Shown: positions 25,189-35,961, counted from the stretch's first letter. The stretch is DNA of 64,000 nucleotides from Hyalangium versicolor (GCF_020103695.1 NZ_JAHXBF010000004.1:1-64000), one strand, 5' to 3'. Notes: generated by a model not told the origin, from the sequence alone. Made by a program: numbers and translations.

Positions 25189-27348
25189 GTGGCCGTGAAC
25201 TTCGAGAAGATGCTGAGAGGCCGTTGGCTGCTGAGGATGGGGTTGGGGAGTCTGCTGCTGGGCGCCTTCGCCTGCGCGCCCGAGAGCGAGCTGTCTCCGT
25301 CACCGAACGCGAACCCGGCCAGCGACGTGCGGGTGAGCCAGCTCCCGCTGAAGCTCGGCATCCAGGGCATCACCGCGGGCAGCTACACCCAGGTCTACGT
25401 CGCGACGAACGCCAGCGACGGCAACCAGGCCACCTATTGGGAGGGAGCCGCCAACGCCTATCCCAACTGGCTCCGCGTCGACCTGGGCAGCGCCAACAAC
25501 GTCAACCAGGTGGTCCTCAAGCTGCCCACGGCCTGGGGCGCCAGGACCCAGACGTTGTCCGTGCTGAAGAGCGCCGATGATGTCACCTATACCCAGGTCC
25601 TCGCTTCGGCCACGTACACGTTCAGCCCCAGCGCCAACACCGTCACCCTGAACTTCACGGAGACCAGCGCGCGGTACGTGAAGCTGAACTTCACCGCCAA
25701 CTCGGGCGCCACCGGAGGTCAGGTCTCCGAGTTCGAGGTGTACGGCACTCCGCCCACTGCCTCGCGCTCCGCCTTCGAGCAACGCGCTGCTTCGAGCTAC
25801 GACAGCCAATCGGGCACCCAGTTGGAGGCCGCCAGCGAGGGCGGTCAGGACGTCGCGTACATCGACAACGGTGATTACATCGCGTTCACCAACATCGACT
25901 TCGGCAGCGGCGCGAACACCTTCGAGGCCCGCGTGGCCAGCGCCGCCTCCGGAGGCAATATCGAGGTCCGCCTCGACAGCGTGACCGGAACGCTCGCGGG
26001 AACGTGCTCGGTCCCGGGAACCGGCGGATGGCAGGCGTACGTCACCCGCTCCTGCACCATCAGCACCGTGAGCGGCGTCCACACGCTGTACCTGCGCTTC
26101 ACCGGCGGCACCGGCGCGCTCTTCAACCTCCTCTGGTTCAAGTTCTCGGCTGCGGCGTCCAGCGGCGGAGACGTCGTCGGCAAGCTGTTCGCGGGCTACC
26201 AGGGCTGGTTCAACGCGAGCGGTGACGGCTCGCCGAACAACGGCTGGGTGCACTGGTCGAAGAACAGCAGCGCCCCCACCGCCAACTCCAACGTCAACTT
26301 CGAGATCTACCCGGACCTCAGCGAGTACACGAAGCTGTACCCGACCAACCTCGCGAACCTGGGCAATGGACAGGCCGCCCGCCTCTTCTCCTCGTACGAC
26401 GCGGAGACCGTCAACAAGCACTTCGAGTGGATGCAGACCTACAACATCGACGGGGCCGCCCTGCAGCGCTTCGGCGCCGATGAGAGCGACGCGCCCAACG
26501 GCTGGAGGACCAACCGGGACAGTGTCGCCGTCAAGGTGAAGAACGCGGCGGAGACCTATGGCCGGAAGTTCTACGTCATGTACGACATCACCGGCTTGAA
26601 CCCGAGCACCTGGCTGAATGCGGTCAAGCATGACTGGACGACCAACATCGTCAACACCATGCATCTCACCTCGTCCTCCGCCTACGCCCGGCAGAACGGA
26701 AAGCTTGTCGTCTGCGTGTGGGGAATCGGCTTCACCGATCGGCCCGGCACCGCCGCAGAGGCCGCGGACCTCATCAACTGGTTCAAGGGCCAGGGCCTCT
26801 ACGTCATCGGCGGCATCCCCACCTACTGGCGCACCGGCATCAACGACTCGAGGTCGGACTTCGAGAGCGTCTACCGTTCCCTGGACATGATCTCCCCGTG
26901 GTTCGTCGGCCGCTATGGCGGGCTCGACGGCGCGGATTCCTACAAGACGAACCAGTGGCAGCCCGACTTCGCCTACACGCAGCAGTATGGAATCGCCTAT
27001 CAGCCGGTCATCTGGCCGGGCTTCTCCTGGGCCAACCTGGCCGGAGGCCCCCGGAACCAGATCCCGCGCCTGCACGGCGACTTCATGTGGCGGCAGGCCT
27101 ACAACCTCAAGAGCCTGGGCATCTCCACCGGCTACGTGGCCATGTTCGACGAGTACGACGAGGGCACGGCCATCGCCAAGGCGGCGGAGAACAGCTCGAT
27201 GATCCCCACCAACCAGTTCTTCCTCACCCTGGATGCGGATGGGGTGTCCGTGTCATCGGACTTCTATTTGCGGCTGGTGGGAGACATCAACCGGCTGTTC
27301 AAGGGGCAGATCCCCCTGACCGTCGACCACCCCACGAGCCATCGCTGA
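25189..27348 (+). CDS. Secreted glycoside hydrolase: CBM32 + CBM6 + GH99/GH71-like domain
   Basis: 719 residues. A lipoprotein-type signal ends at FAC near residue 28. Residues about 45-190 form an F5/8 type C (CBM32) module (ASDGNQATYWEG, WLRVDLGSANNVNQVVLK, YVKLNF). Residues about 195-325 form a CBM6 module (EGGQDVAYIDNGDYIAF...GGNIEVRLDS...SGVHTLYLRF). From about 326 a GH99/GH71-like catalytic domain follows (LFAGYQGWF, EIYPDLSEY, LFSSYDAETVNKHFEWM, IDGAALQRF). Members cleave alpha-mannan or related glycans; the substrate here is unknown. I chose GTG 25189 because AGGAGG is 5 bases upstream; GTG 25195 is also possible. Confidence 0.82.
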   Translation: MAVNFEKMLRGRWLLRMGLGSLLLGAFACAPESELSPSPNANPASDVRVSQLPLKLGIQGITAGSYTQVYVATNASDGNQATYWEGAANAYPNWLRVDLGSANNVNQVVLKLPTAWGARTQTLSVLKSADDVTYTQVLASATYTFSPSANTVTLNFTETSARYVKLNFTANSGATGGQVSEFEVYGTPPTASRSAFEQRAASSYDSQSGTQLEAASEGGQDVAYIDNGDYIAFTNIDFGSGANTFEARVASAASGGNIEVRLDSVTGTLAGTCSVPGTGGWQAYVTRSCTISTVSGVHTLYLRFTGGTGALFNLLWFKFSAAASSGGDVVGKLFAGYQGWFNASGDGSPNNGWVHWSKNSSAPTANSNVNFEIYPDLSEYTKLYPTNLANLGNGQAARLFSSYDAETVNKHFEWMQTYNIDGAALQRFGADESDAPNGWRTNRDSVAVKVKNAAETYGRKFYVMYDITGLNPSTWLNAVKHDWTTNIVNTMHLTSSSAYARQNGKLVVCVWGIGFTDRPGTAAEAADLINWFKGQGLYVIGGIPTYWRTGINDSRSDFESVYRSLDMISPWFVGRYGGLDGADSYKTNQWQPDFAYTQQYGIAYQPVIWPGFSWANLAGGPRNQIPRLHGDFMWRQAYNLKSLGISTGYVAMFDEYDEGTAIAKAAENSSMIPTNQFFLTLDADGVSVSSDFYLRLVGDINRLFKGQIPLTVDHPTSHR

Positions 27349-27373
27349 GCCCGGAGCAACGAACCCGGCACCC

Positions 27374-29656
27374 TCACGGTCTGTATTCCCAGTGCCACGC
27401 CTCGGTCGCCAGCGGCTGGAAGTGGAAGTCCGCGGCGTGCTCCACGAGCCAATGGTGGAACCAGGACGCTCTCCAGAGGGCGTTCTGGGCCGTGCTCGCT
27501 CCCAGCGCGGTCCCCCCCTGGACCGTGGTGAAGTCCACCGCGATCCCGTTCGTGTGGTTGCCGAACCCAGGAGCGGCTTTGCGTGACGTGTAGTGGGTCA
27601 CCATGATCCGCACCGCGGCCGGCCCGTGCTCGCCTCCTGGCGCGGCAGTACGCTCCGCCTGCGTGGCGCTGTAGTAGTCGGGGAAGAGGCGCTCCCAGAT
27701 GTTGAGTTCCTCCGTGGCGCCGCGATACGCCGAGCCCACTCCGATGCGGCCCGCCCCCGTGGCGAGCGTGTCGTGGGCGGCCTGTGCCGTGGCGAGATCA
27801 GCCCGCGCCCGCGCCAGGAGCGACGTCAAGGAGGGCGCCGCGTCCCGGTGCAGCCGGCCTCCCTCGACCCGCTCGAGGTCCTCGTCCGCAATGCCCATGT
27901 GGAACTCGCGGCCCCGCGCTCGGGCGGCTGCGACGTGGGCGTTGTACACCTGGCGCTTGAAGGTGGTCTGTTCGGCGCTGCCGAAGGCACCGAGCTGCGT
28001 GTCGGGGAAGGGCGTGCCCCCCACCGGTGACGAGGCCGTCCCCACCGCAGGGGGCTCACGCGCCACGATGCCGGAGACGAGCCCGAGCATGTGACTGGCT
28101 CGATTCAGATTCTCCTGTTGCCTCGCCGAGAGTTCCGCTGGCTGAGTGGTGAGCGCGGTCCGGATCGCGCCGAGCACGGCGGCCCCGTCTCGCTGGGAGG
28201 CGAGCAGCGAGACCTGGGTGTTGACCGTGGCATTCATGAACGCGAGCGCGACGTCGAACTTCCTCTCCGCAACCCGGTTGAGGACCTCGAGCACGAAGGG
28301 CCGAGCCTCGACCGGATTGGTGATCGTGCGCGTGGCGAGCGACCTACCCTGAGCGTCGGTGTCCGGGGTGGCGGTCAGGAAATCGGTGACGGCCCGCTGG
28401 AGGTCGGCCGCTGGCGGTGCGGTGACAGCCGCTGCCGGCTGCTCCAGCAAGGGCCCCCACGCCGCATCGAACGTCGAAGACAGCGACTGGATCAGGTCCT
28501 TGTTGACCGTCGCCACTCCGGCGGAGTCGATCTCGACGGGCAGGGGGAAACGCAGGCCGCCCGCCCACCCCGTCATCGCAGGCGCTGGCTCCGAGAGCAC
28601 TCTCAGGTAGTAGCGGTTGTAGACCAGCAGCCCTCGCGCGAGGTCATCGGCGGTGAGCGGCCCGGTGACGACGGGCGCTGCCTCGCCGGGAGGCGTGAAC
28701 GGCTCCGCGGAGTTCCAGAGCGGAAGGAGGAGCGTGGCCAGGTTCCGCAGCGTCATCGACTGGCCGACGATGGCCGACAGCCGATTCCGCGTGTCGACGA
28801 GCAACCCACCCTGTCCCGAGACCGGACCGATGCGCGTACTCGTGACCTGGAGGGGCCAGAACTGCACGCCGGATCCCCGCACTGTCCCGGTCCGCAGCAC
28901 GGCCGCCGTCTCGCGGCTGTTCTCTCGTCCGATGAAGGGAGCCGCCGTGTGTCCCTGGATGGCTCCCACCCCAGACGAGCCATCCACCTGTGACGGCCCG
29001 GCCGATGCGCCTCGGTCCGCCACGCCTTGTTGCACCACATGGGTGAGTTCGTGGGCGAGGAGCCGGCGGCCGGCTTCGCTGTCCGGCTGGTACTGGCCCG
29101 CGCCAAAGACGATGTCACGACCGATCGTGTACGCACGCGCCTGCACGCCGCGCGCCGCCTCCGCCGCCTCGCCCCCGACATGCACTCGTACCTGACCGAA
29201 GTCACGGCCGAACCGCGGCTCGAAGTGGGAGCGCAAGGGGCCCGGCAGCGGCATGCCCCCGCGCTCGGCTGCGCTGATGGCTGCCTCCGTATCCAGCGCA
29301 GGCTCGGGGTTCGCCCAGGACTCGTGCTTGGGCTGGATCGTCCGGTTCTCCTCGTCGTCCGCCTCCGAGCAGATGGCGCGCTGCAACGTCCTCGGCCCGG
29401 TCCCGATGGGAGCAGGCTCCGCCATCCGCATCACCTGCTCGGCCACATCGTCCGCCTCGCGCTCCAGCTCACTGCCAGGGGCACTGACGGCCGGCTTGCG
29501 CTGAAGCCGCGCGGCACCCGTGCCAGCACGGTTCAGCAGCGCGAGTTGGAGCGAGAGCTGATCTACGGGCGGCGACTTCACCGGAGGCTGTGCCGCGGCC
29601 TTCGGTGAAGAATCCTGCGCTCTCGATGCTGGAGGCTTCCGGCCAGAAGAGAACAT
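27374..29656 (-). CDS. DUF4157 protein with C-terminal M15-type (D-Ala-D-Ala/VanY-like) peptidase
   Basis: 760 residues, no signal peptide. Residues about 133-211 are a DUF4157 domain (MPLPGPLRSHFEPRFGRDFG...ARAYTIGRDIVFG...LLAHELTHVVQQG) with HELTH at about 202-206. DUF4157 often marks cargo or toxins of extracellular contractile injection systems. The end (about 630-760) carries the M15 peptidase signatures SAYRG, GNHTNGIAVDF (metal His and Asp) and EAWHWEY (catalytic Glu/metal His), so it may cut peptidoglycan cross-links. The long middle region has no family I know. ATG 29656 has GGGGAG 6 bases upstream. No injection-system genes are in the window. Confidence 0.8.
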   Translation of the reverse strand: MFSSGRKPPASRAQDSSPKAAAQPPVKSPPVDQLSLQLALLNRAGTGAARLQRKPAVSAPGSELEREADDVAEQVMRMAEPAPIGTGPRTLQRAICSEADDEENRTIQPKHESWANPEPALDTEAAISAAERGGMPLPGPLRSHFEPRFGRDFGQVRVHVGGEAAEAARGVQARAYTIGRDIVFGAGQYQPDSEAGRRLLAHELTHVVQQGVADRGASAGPSQVDGSSGVGAIQGHTAAPFIGRENSRETAAVLRTGTVRGSGVQFWPLQVTSTRIGPVSGQGGLLVDTRNRLSAIVGQSMTLRNLATLLLPLWNSAEPFTPPGEAAPVVTGPLTADDLARGLLVYNRYYLRVLSEPAPAMTGWAGGLRFPLPVEIDSAGVATVNKDLIQSLSSTFDAAWGPLLEQPAAAVTAPPAADLQRAVTDFLTATPDTDAQGRSLATRTITNPVEARPFVLEVLNRVAERKFDVALAFMNATVNTQVSLLASQRDGAAVLGAIRTALTTQPAELSARQQENLNRASHMLGLVSGIVAREPPAVGTASSPVGGTPFPDTQLGAFGSAEQTTFKRQVYNAHVAAARARGREFHMGIADEDLERVEGGRLHRDAAPSLTSLLARARADLATAQAAHDTLATGAGRIGVGSAYRGATEELNIWERLFPDYYSATQAERTAAPGGEHGPAAVRIMVTHYTSRKAAPGFGNHTNGIAVDFTTVQGGTALGASTAQNALWRASWFHHWLVEHAADFHFQPLATEAWHWEYRP

Positions 29657-29797
29657 GCAGGGCTCCCCCACGAATGAGCATCCCGAAGCCTATGTCCTGC
29701 CAACGCGCCCGACGAGGGGCACATTCCGTCTCACCCAGCCATGTGCGCAAAGGTAGCTCACAGCCCGATTTCCCGGGCCGTGTTGAAGCCATCCTCC

Positions 29798-30853
29798 TCA
29801 GCGCCACTCCGGCTCGACCGCGAGCCTGCACTCGGCGGCTCCATCCCGAGAGCGGTAGAGCACCGCGGCGATCGATCGGCCCAGTTCCCGGCACAGCACC
29901 TCGAAGGCGCGACGGCGGGCGCCACCCACCACCTGGCGGGTCGGCGAGCCGATGATCTGCTGGTGGATGAAGCAGTTGTACCCGAGCAGCCGCCCATCCG
30001 AGCCGAAGACGGTGATTCCATCCATGCCGACCATCCGGCGGAAGAGGCTGCCGTAGGCAACCAGCGCCAGCGCATCCGCCTCGGAGTGGTGGGCCTCGTA
30101 GCGGAGCGCCCGCTCGCCGAGATCGATCGGCTCCCCGAGCCAGATGCCATCCATGAGCAGATCCGGCGGATGCTGGCGGTGGTCCAGCACCGCCACGAGC
30201 GCGCCATGGCCACCGCTGATCACGTCCACGCCCAGCCGGTAATAGAAGGCCTTGAGCCGGGGGCGCAGATCCTCCTTCACATCGCGGGTGACGGAGTGGA
30301 CGAAGCTCTTGATGACCCGCATGGGGTTGCTGGCGAGATCCACCGAGCCCGAAAAATCGAAGTACAGGTGCGCACCAGCCGACCCGCGCACCTCGACGAC
30401 GCTCTCGCCCAGTTGGGTGATGCCGACCAGGGGCGGCCCGTCCTCGGGCAACAACCGGATGGCCTCGAACGAGGTGAAGCGCAGCGGCGAGCGGTCCGTG
30501 CAGAAGATACCGAAGCGCAGTTGCCCCTCCCGGATGAGCAGGTAGATGGCCCACTGGCGGCCCTCGGCCAGCGGCGCGCAGCTCTTCAGCGCCACGCGAA
30601 CCGTCTGCATGGTGCACGGCCCCGAGCCGAGCTCGATAGGGCTGCTCCCATTGGTGCCCTCGAGCAGCTCCTTCAGCTCGCGCCCCACGAAGACCAACGG
30701 CGCCAGCGGGAAGCCTTCCTCCTTGAAGTTGGAGACCTGGACCACGGCCTCCACGAGGATCTCCGTCGCGGCCTCCACATCCGCGCCCAGGGGACGGGCC
30801 AGCGGCATCATCTTCTCGGACAGGACAGGACGAAACGACAGCAGGGCATCCAT
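29798..30853 (-). CDS. Protein with DAC-related (DisA_N-like, probably DACNV) nucleotide-sensor domain
   Basis: 351 residues, cytoplasmic. The C-terminal half (about 210-345) reads GGHGALVAVLDH...MDGIWLGEPIDLG...MVGMDGITVFGSDGRLLGYN...GGARRRAFEVLCRELGRSIAAVLYRSRDG. This follows the order of diadenylate cyclase domains (DGA, then RHRAA), but the two catalytic motifs are altered (MDGIT, RRRAF). It therefore looks like a degenerate nucleotide-binding sensor of the DACNV type rather than an active cyclase. The family name is from memory and moderate in certainty. ATG 30853 is divergent from the response-regulator kinase gene (153 bp apart). Confidence 0.65.
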   Translation of the reverse strand: MDALLSFRPVLSEKMMPLARPLGADVEAATEILVEAVVQVSNFKEEGFPLAPLVFVGRELKELLEGTNGSSPIELGSGPCTMQTVRVALKSCAPLAEGRQWAIYLLIREGQLRFGIFCTDRSPLRFTSFEAIRLLPEDGPPLVGITQLGESVVEVRGSAGAHLYFDFSGSVDLASNPMRVIKSFVHSVTRDVKEDLRPRLKAFYYRLGVDVISGGHGALVAVLDHRQHPPDLLMDGIWLGEPIDLGERALRYEAHHSEADALALVAYGSLFRRMVGMDGITVFGSDGRLLGYNCFIHQQIIGSPTRQVVGGARRRAFEVLCRELGRSIAAVLYRSRDGAAECRLAVEPEWR

Positions 30854-31006
30854 ACCCCGCAGTCTCTCTCCATCCGGAGTCATAGACCAGGAGCAAGGAT
30901 ACGACACTGGCAGCGTTCGCTCGGTTACACCCCGGGTTGGCGGTGGCTCCAACCTGATTTTGAGCCGACCCGAGCGCCCCGAGCGGAAGCTATACTCGCG
31001 CCTCTC

Positions 31007-32167
<1,161 letters not shown>

Positions 32168-32225
32168 CCCCGAGAACCAGCGCGTTCCCTGCGCTGGCTC
32201 TCCGGAGAGCATCTCGGATGTGCGC

Positions 32226-32684
32226 TCAGTTCTCCGCTCGCGGCTCGATGACGGCCTGGCAGGTGTTCGCGACGCAGCGGGCTCCTGTCCACGGAATGCA
32301 CGTGTTCTGCATCGCGCAGACGGTGGGCGTCTTGGCGCAGGCGCTGGCCGCGTTCACCGTGAGCGCCTGCGAGAGGGCCTTCTCCGCCCTCACCGAGACG
32401 GCGACCGGGCAGATCTCCTGGCAGGAGATGCTCGGGTTCACGAGCTTGCAGTCCGCGTCCGTCGCGCACCCCTGCTGATTCTTCCAGACGAGGTTCATGA
32501 CGCCCTGGACGAGGTCCTGCTTCGCCCGGAAGCACGCTTGAAGGGCCTCGGTGGAGATCCCCTCGGCGGAGGCGGTCTGGGTGGCCTCGGCGGTGGGAGA
32601 GGACTGCGGCGACTCGGTCCCTTCGACACACCCGCCCAGGAACAGGACCGCGACACAGCACAACATGAGTTCAATCTTTCGCAT
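32226..32684 (-). CDS. Cys-rich lipoprotein downstream of a matrixin protease
   Basis: 152 residues. A lipoprotein signal ends at LGGC. The mature part has a helical stretch (ALQACFRAKQDLVQGVMNLVW) and then about ten cysteines, including CATDADC, SCQEIC and CAMQNTCIPWTGARC then C. The last part resembles the repeats of the Cys-rich lipoprotein at 23765 (CxP-x-TG...C.N..C). ATG 32684 has GGAG 5 bases upstream. It starts 14 bp after the matrixin gene stop on the same strand, so the two are co-transcribed. A role as inhibitor or partner of the protease is possible but unproven. Confidence 0.75.
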   Translation of the reverse strand: MRKIELMLCCVAVLFLGGCVEGTESPQSSPTAEATQTASAEGISTEALQACFRAKQDLVQGVMNLVWKNQQGCATDADCKLVNPSISCQEICPVAVSVRAEKALSQALTVNAASACAKTPTVCAMQNTCIPWTGARCVANTCQAVIEPRAEN

Positions 32685-32698
32685 GGTGTCTCCAACAA

Positions 32699-34288
32699 TC
32701 ACTGGTCATACCGGGAGCTGAAGCTCGACCACGCCGTGAAGTCACTCGAGCCCGCGGTGCGGACAACGGTGGGCGGCGACTGCAGGACGAGGCTCGAGAA
32801 GGTGGAAGTCCCCAGGGACGGCGAGAGCCACCATGCGTGAGTCAGCACCGTAGCCGTTCCCCGATCGCGCCAGACCGAGAAGACGCCACCAGGAGCGGCC
32901 GCCACTCCGGCGCCATAGGAGGCGTAGGTCGTCGCGGTGTCGGACTCGACGTAGAGGTTCCCGCTCGCGTCGAAGCGCAGGACTGCCGTGCGCACGGGGG
33001 TATGGCTGACGTTGCCATCGGTGTACGCCAGCACGCAGTACTGGCCGCTGTCCTGGCAGGTCAACCCCATCGGGTGGAACGTGCGCATGCTGAACTGCTG
33101 GAGCGTTCCCCAGGTCTGGCCCTGGTCCTTCGAGATGAGGGTGTGGATCTTGCCGGAAAACCGATGGGTGTACGCCATCACGTACCAGCCCTTGAAGCTG
33201 GCGTATGCCAGTGCCGGCACGTTCTGGGTGACCTGGCCGGTCGACTGCAGCGGCGCGGTGCTGAAGTTCGTCCAGCCCGCCACGCTCGAAGACAGGATCG
33301 TCATCGCGGAGTCGGCGGAGACATGCAGCATGATGTCTCGCGTCGCGCTCTCATGGCAGCCGACGACTGGCGGGAAGAAGGAGGACCAGGAGAGCGTCAG
33401 CGGAGTCGTGACCGCGAATCCATCTGTCCTCAAGGCCACGAGGTTCCGCGTCTGGGCCTGGGTGGCCGCGACCAGATAGGCATCGTTCGATGTCCCGTTG
33501 GACCAGCAGGCGGATGGCTGACCGATGATGGTGCCCGCGTAGGGCTCCGTCGAGGCCAACCAGCCGGCGGAAGGGTTGTAGTACCTGTGACGGAACGTCG
33601 TCTGCGTGGGGGCATACGGGAAGCTCGGATCCCGAAGTCCCGCGAGCTCATCGTGGGACAGCTTGCGCTTCACGTTCTCGCCGCTCGTGGTGGTGGGCCA
33701 CATCACGGCGTTGGAGTCGCTGCTGTGGTCGAAGCCGATGGCGTGCCCCACCTCATGGAGGAAGACCGTCCAGAAGTCGAGCTCACCGGCATTCGGGAAC
33801 TGGGCCGACTGGGCCCACGAGTAGGGGGAGTAGACGCCGCCATTGCAGATCGTGCCCGAGTGCATGATGAGCTTGGCGCGAATGATGGGCTGGCTGCCAT
33901 TGAACGCCGTGAACGTGGTCGCCGCATTGCACGCCCCGCCCCCGTGATATTGCTCGGAGGTGACGAGGATCTCTCCGTCGAGAGGCTGGCCGCTCCACTG
34001 CACGCAGCGCGCATCGCTGGCGGCCAGATCCGTGCCGAGCCGCACCCGCAGATCCACGCCTCCCGTCACGAACCACTCGTTCAAGGCCGCAAGCAGGTGG
34101 TTGCGGATGTTGGCCCAGGGGTGGTTGGGGAAGTTCTGGGCGAACAGATTGGGACACGCATACGCCCGGACGACAGGCTTGTTCCACCACGTCTGGAAAC
34201 GGGTATATCCCTGGGCGTCCGGAGTGAACGCCAGGACCAGCAGGAGCCCGATCCCGACCAGGATCGAACCCTCGAGCTTCTTTCTCAC
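32699..34288 (-). CDS. Secreted matrixin-type (M10-like) zinc metalloprotease
   Basis: 529 residues. A signal peptide (SILVGIGLLLVLAFTPDAQG) is followed by a metzincin catalytic domain with HEVGHAIGFDH at 178-188, the HExxHxxGxxH zinc motif, and a likely Met-turn (SNAVMWP) soon after. Disulfide-capable Cys pairs flank it. The C-terminal half (about 240-529) has repeated Trp-containing strands, resembling a beta-propeller of sialidase type (SKDQGQTWG is an Asp-box). I chose GTG 34288 because GGAGG is 6-7 bases upstream. The Cys-rich lipoprotein gene follows after 14 bp. Confidence 0.82.
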   Translation of the reverse strand: MRKKLEGSILVGIGLLLVLAFTPDAQGYTRFQTWWNKPVVRAYACPNLFAQNFPNHPWANIRNHLLAALNEWFVTGGVDLRVRLGTDLAASDARCVQWSGQPLDGEILVTSEQYHGGGACNAATTFTAFNGSQPIIRAKLIMHSGTICNGGVYSPYSWAQSAQFPNAGELDFWTVFLHEVGHAIGFDHSSDSNAVMWPTTTSGENVKRKLSHDELAGLRDPSFPYAPTQTTFRHRYYNPSAGWLASTEPYAGTIIGQPSACWSNGTSNDAYLVAATQAQTRNLVALRTDGFAVTTPLTLSWSSFFPPVVGCHESATRDIMLHVSADSAMTILSSSVAGWTNFSTAPLQSTGQVTQNVPALAYASFKGWYVMAYTHRFSGKIHTLISKDQGQTWGTLQQFSMRTFHPMGLTCQDSGQYCVLAYTDGNVSHTPVRTAVLRFDASGNLYVESDTATTYASYGAGVAAAPGGVFSVWRDRGTATVLTHAWWLSPSLGTSTFSSLVLQSPPTVVRTAGSSDFTAWSSFSSRYDQ

Positions 34289-34596
34289 AGTCTGCCTCCA
34301 TGTCACGGGGCCATCCCTGGCACCGCGCGCTGTTCCGGTCTGCGCGCGCCACACTAGGGAGTGGCGCCCGGCTCCTCCGGGGCATGCTGTGAAGCGGACT
34401 TCCCGTGCCGTGAACCGGTCTCCAGGGCTCGTGAACTGCCAGGCTCCGCAGGACCTGGGGTAGAAACAGACCCAGAGCTGATACTCCGTTGGTGAGACAA
34501 CCTCCCCACTCCATAGGTTGGCGAAGAGGGGGCGGAGCATGATTTGACTCTCTTGATGTTTCTTCGGTCGCTCGATGCAGAGAAGGAGTGCACGCC
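34289..34596. other. Divergent promoter region between matrixin and allantoinase genes
   Basis: No gene seen in 308 bp. It holds the three phased direct repeats listed separately. GCGCGC occurs twice around 34324-34347. TTGACT at 34545 could be a -35 element for the ureide genes, but no clear -10 follows. Confidence 0.5.
34389..34439 (+). repeat. Three direct repeats GTGAAsyGs at exact 21-bp spacing
   Basis: GTGAAGCGG begins at 34389, GTGAACCGG at 34410 and GTGAACTGC at 34431. The exact 21-bp period places them on one face of the helix, as expected for cooperative regulator sites. They lie 157-208 bp before the allantoinase start and 100-151 bp before the divergent matrixin start. Confidence 0.55.
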
Positions 34597-35961
34597 GTGA
34601 GTGGAGGACACTGGGTGCTGGTCAGCCGCCGCGTCGTCACCGACAGCGGAGTGCGTGAGGCCGCCATCGTCATTCGTGAGGGCAAGGTGGCGGCGGTGCT
34701 GCCTCCAGGTTCCGCGCCCGCGGGCCTGCCCGTGCGAGACGTGGGCAACAAGGTGGTGATGCCGGGCGTGGTGGACTGCCACGCGCACATCAACGAGCCC
34801 GGCCGCACCGAATGGGAGGGCTTTGACACGGCCACGCGCGCCGCGGCCGCCGGCGGCATCACCACCGTAGTGGACATGCCGCTCAACTCCATCCCCGCCA
34901 CCACCAGTCTGCAGGCGCTGCGCACCAAGGCCGCCTCCGCCGAGGGCCACTGCGCCATCGACTATGGCTTCTGGGGCGGCGTCATCCCCGGCAACGCGGG
35001 CGAGCTGGAGGCCATGGTCGATGCCGGAGTCACGGGCTTCAAGTGCTTCCTCATCCACTCGGGCGTGGACGAGTTCCCCCACGTCACCCGCGAGGATCTG
35101 GAGCGCGCCATGCCCATCCTCGCCCGGCGCGGAGTGCCGCTCATCGTCCACGCGGAGCTCACGCCGGACGAGCGCCCGCCCCAGGGCGACACGCGCACCT
35201 ACCGCAGCTACCTGGAGTCCCGCCCGCGCCGCTGGGAGGATGACGCCATCCGGATGATGGTGGAGCTGTGCCGCGAGCACGGGGGACAGGTCCACATCGT
35301 CCACCTCTCGTCCTCGGACGCGCTGCCGGACATCGCCGCCGCCAAGCGCGAGGGCCTGCCCTTCTCCGTGGAGACGTGCCCGCACTACCTCACCTTCGAC
35401 GCGGAGCACATCCCCGACGGCGCCACCCACCTCAAGTGCGCCCCGCCCATCCGCGAGGCGGAGAACCGCGAGGCGCTGTGGGCCGGGCTGGCGCGCGGGG
35501 ACATCGACATGGTGGTGTCGGACCACTCACCGTGCACGCCCTCGCTCAAGCACCTGGACCGGGGAGACTTCGGCGCGGCGTGGGGCGGTATCGCCTCGCT
35601 GCAGTTCAGCCTGCCGGCGGTGTGGACGGGCATGCGCGAGCGCGGCCATGGCCTGGAGCAGCTCGTCCAGTGGATGTGCCGCCACCCGGCTCGCCTCGTC
35701 GGCCTGTCGGGCGTGAAGGGCACGCTGACCCCGGGCGCGGATGCGGATCTGCTCATCTTCGATCCGGAGGCCACCTTCACCCCCGAGCCCTCGGGGGTGC
35801 TCCACCGCCACCCGCTCACGCCCTATACGGGGCGCACCCTCTACGGGGTGGTGGAGGGGACGTTCGTCCGAGGCGTTCCCGCGTTTACAAGGGGTGAAGG
35901 CACGCCCCCACCCGTGGGCCAGTGGGTGCGCCGTCCTGGCACTGCCCGCTCAGTGAAATAA
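34597..35961 (+). CDS. allB: Allantoinase
   Basis: 454 residues. Allantoinase opens the hydantoin ring of allantoin to give allantoate (EC 3.5.2.5). Seen: metal His pair in DCHAHINEPGR; the Lys likely to be carboxylated in GFKCFLIHSG; metal His residues in VHAE and VHLSS; and the catalytic Asp in VVSDHSPC. The ETCPHYL motif is typical of the allantoinase/hydantoinase group. The alternative dihydroorotase is less likely given the neighbours. I chose GTG 34597, which has AAGGAG 8 bases upstream, over GTG 34588. The allantoicase gene follows after 23 bp. Cytoplasmic; first gene of a five-gene ureide block. Confidence 0.92.
   Translation: MSGGHWVLVSRRVVTDSGVREAAIVIREGKVAAVLPPGSAPAGLPVRDVGNKVVMPGVVDCHAHINEPGRTEWEGFDTATRAAAAGGITTVVDMPLNSIPATTSLQALRTKAASAEGHCAIDYGFWGGVIPGNAGELEAMVDAGVTGFKCFLIHSGVDEFPHVTREDLERAMPILARRGVPLIVHAELTPDERPPQGDTRTYRSYLESRPRRWEDDAIRMMVELCREHGGQVHIVHLSSSDALPDIAAAKREGLPFSVETCPHYLTFDAEHIPDGATHLKCAPPIREAENREALWAGLARGDIDMVVSDHSPCTPSLKHLDRGDFGAAWGGIASLQFSLPAVWTGMRERGHGLEQLVQWMCRHPARLVGLSGVKGTLTPGADADLLIFDPEATFTPEPSGVLHRHPLTPYTGRTLYGVVEGTFVRGVPAFTRGEGTPPPVGQWVRRPGTARSVK

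Noticed and set aside
25300..27075. A 591-codon open frame on the minus strand opposite the glycoside hydrolase
   Set aside because: Composition typical of antisense frames in GC-rich genes; the plus strand has three recognised modules.
29741..31006. In-frame extension of the REC-histidine kinase upstream of ATG 31007
   Set aside because: It runs antisense through the DAC-like gene and has no domain; the REC domain starts right at 31007.
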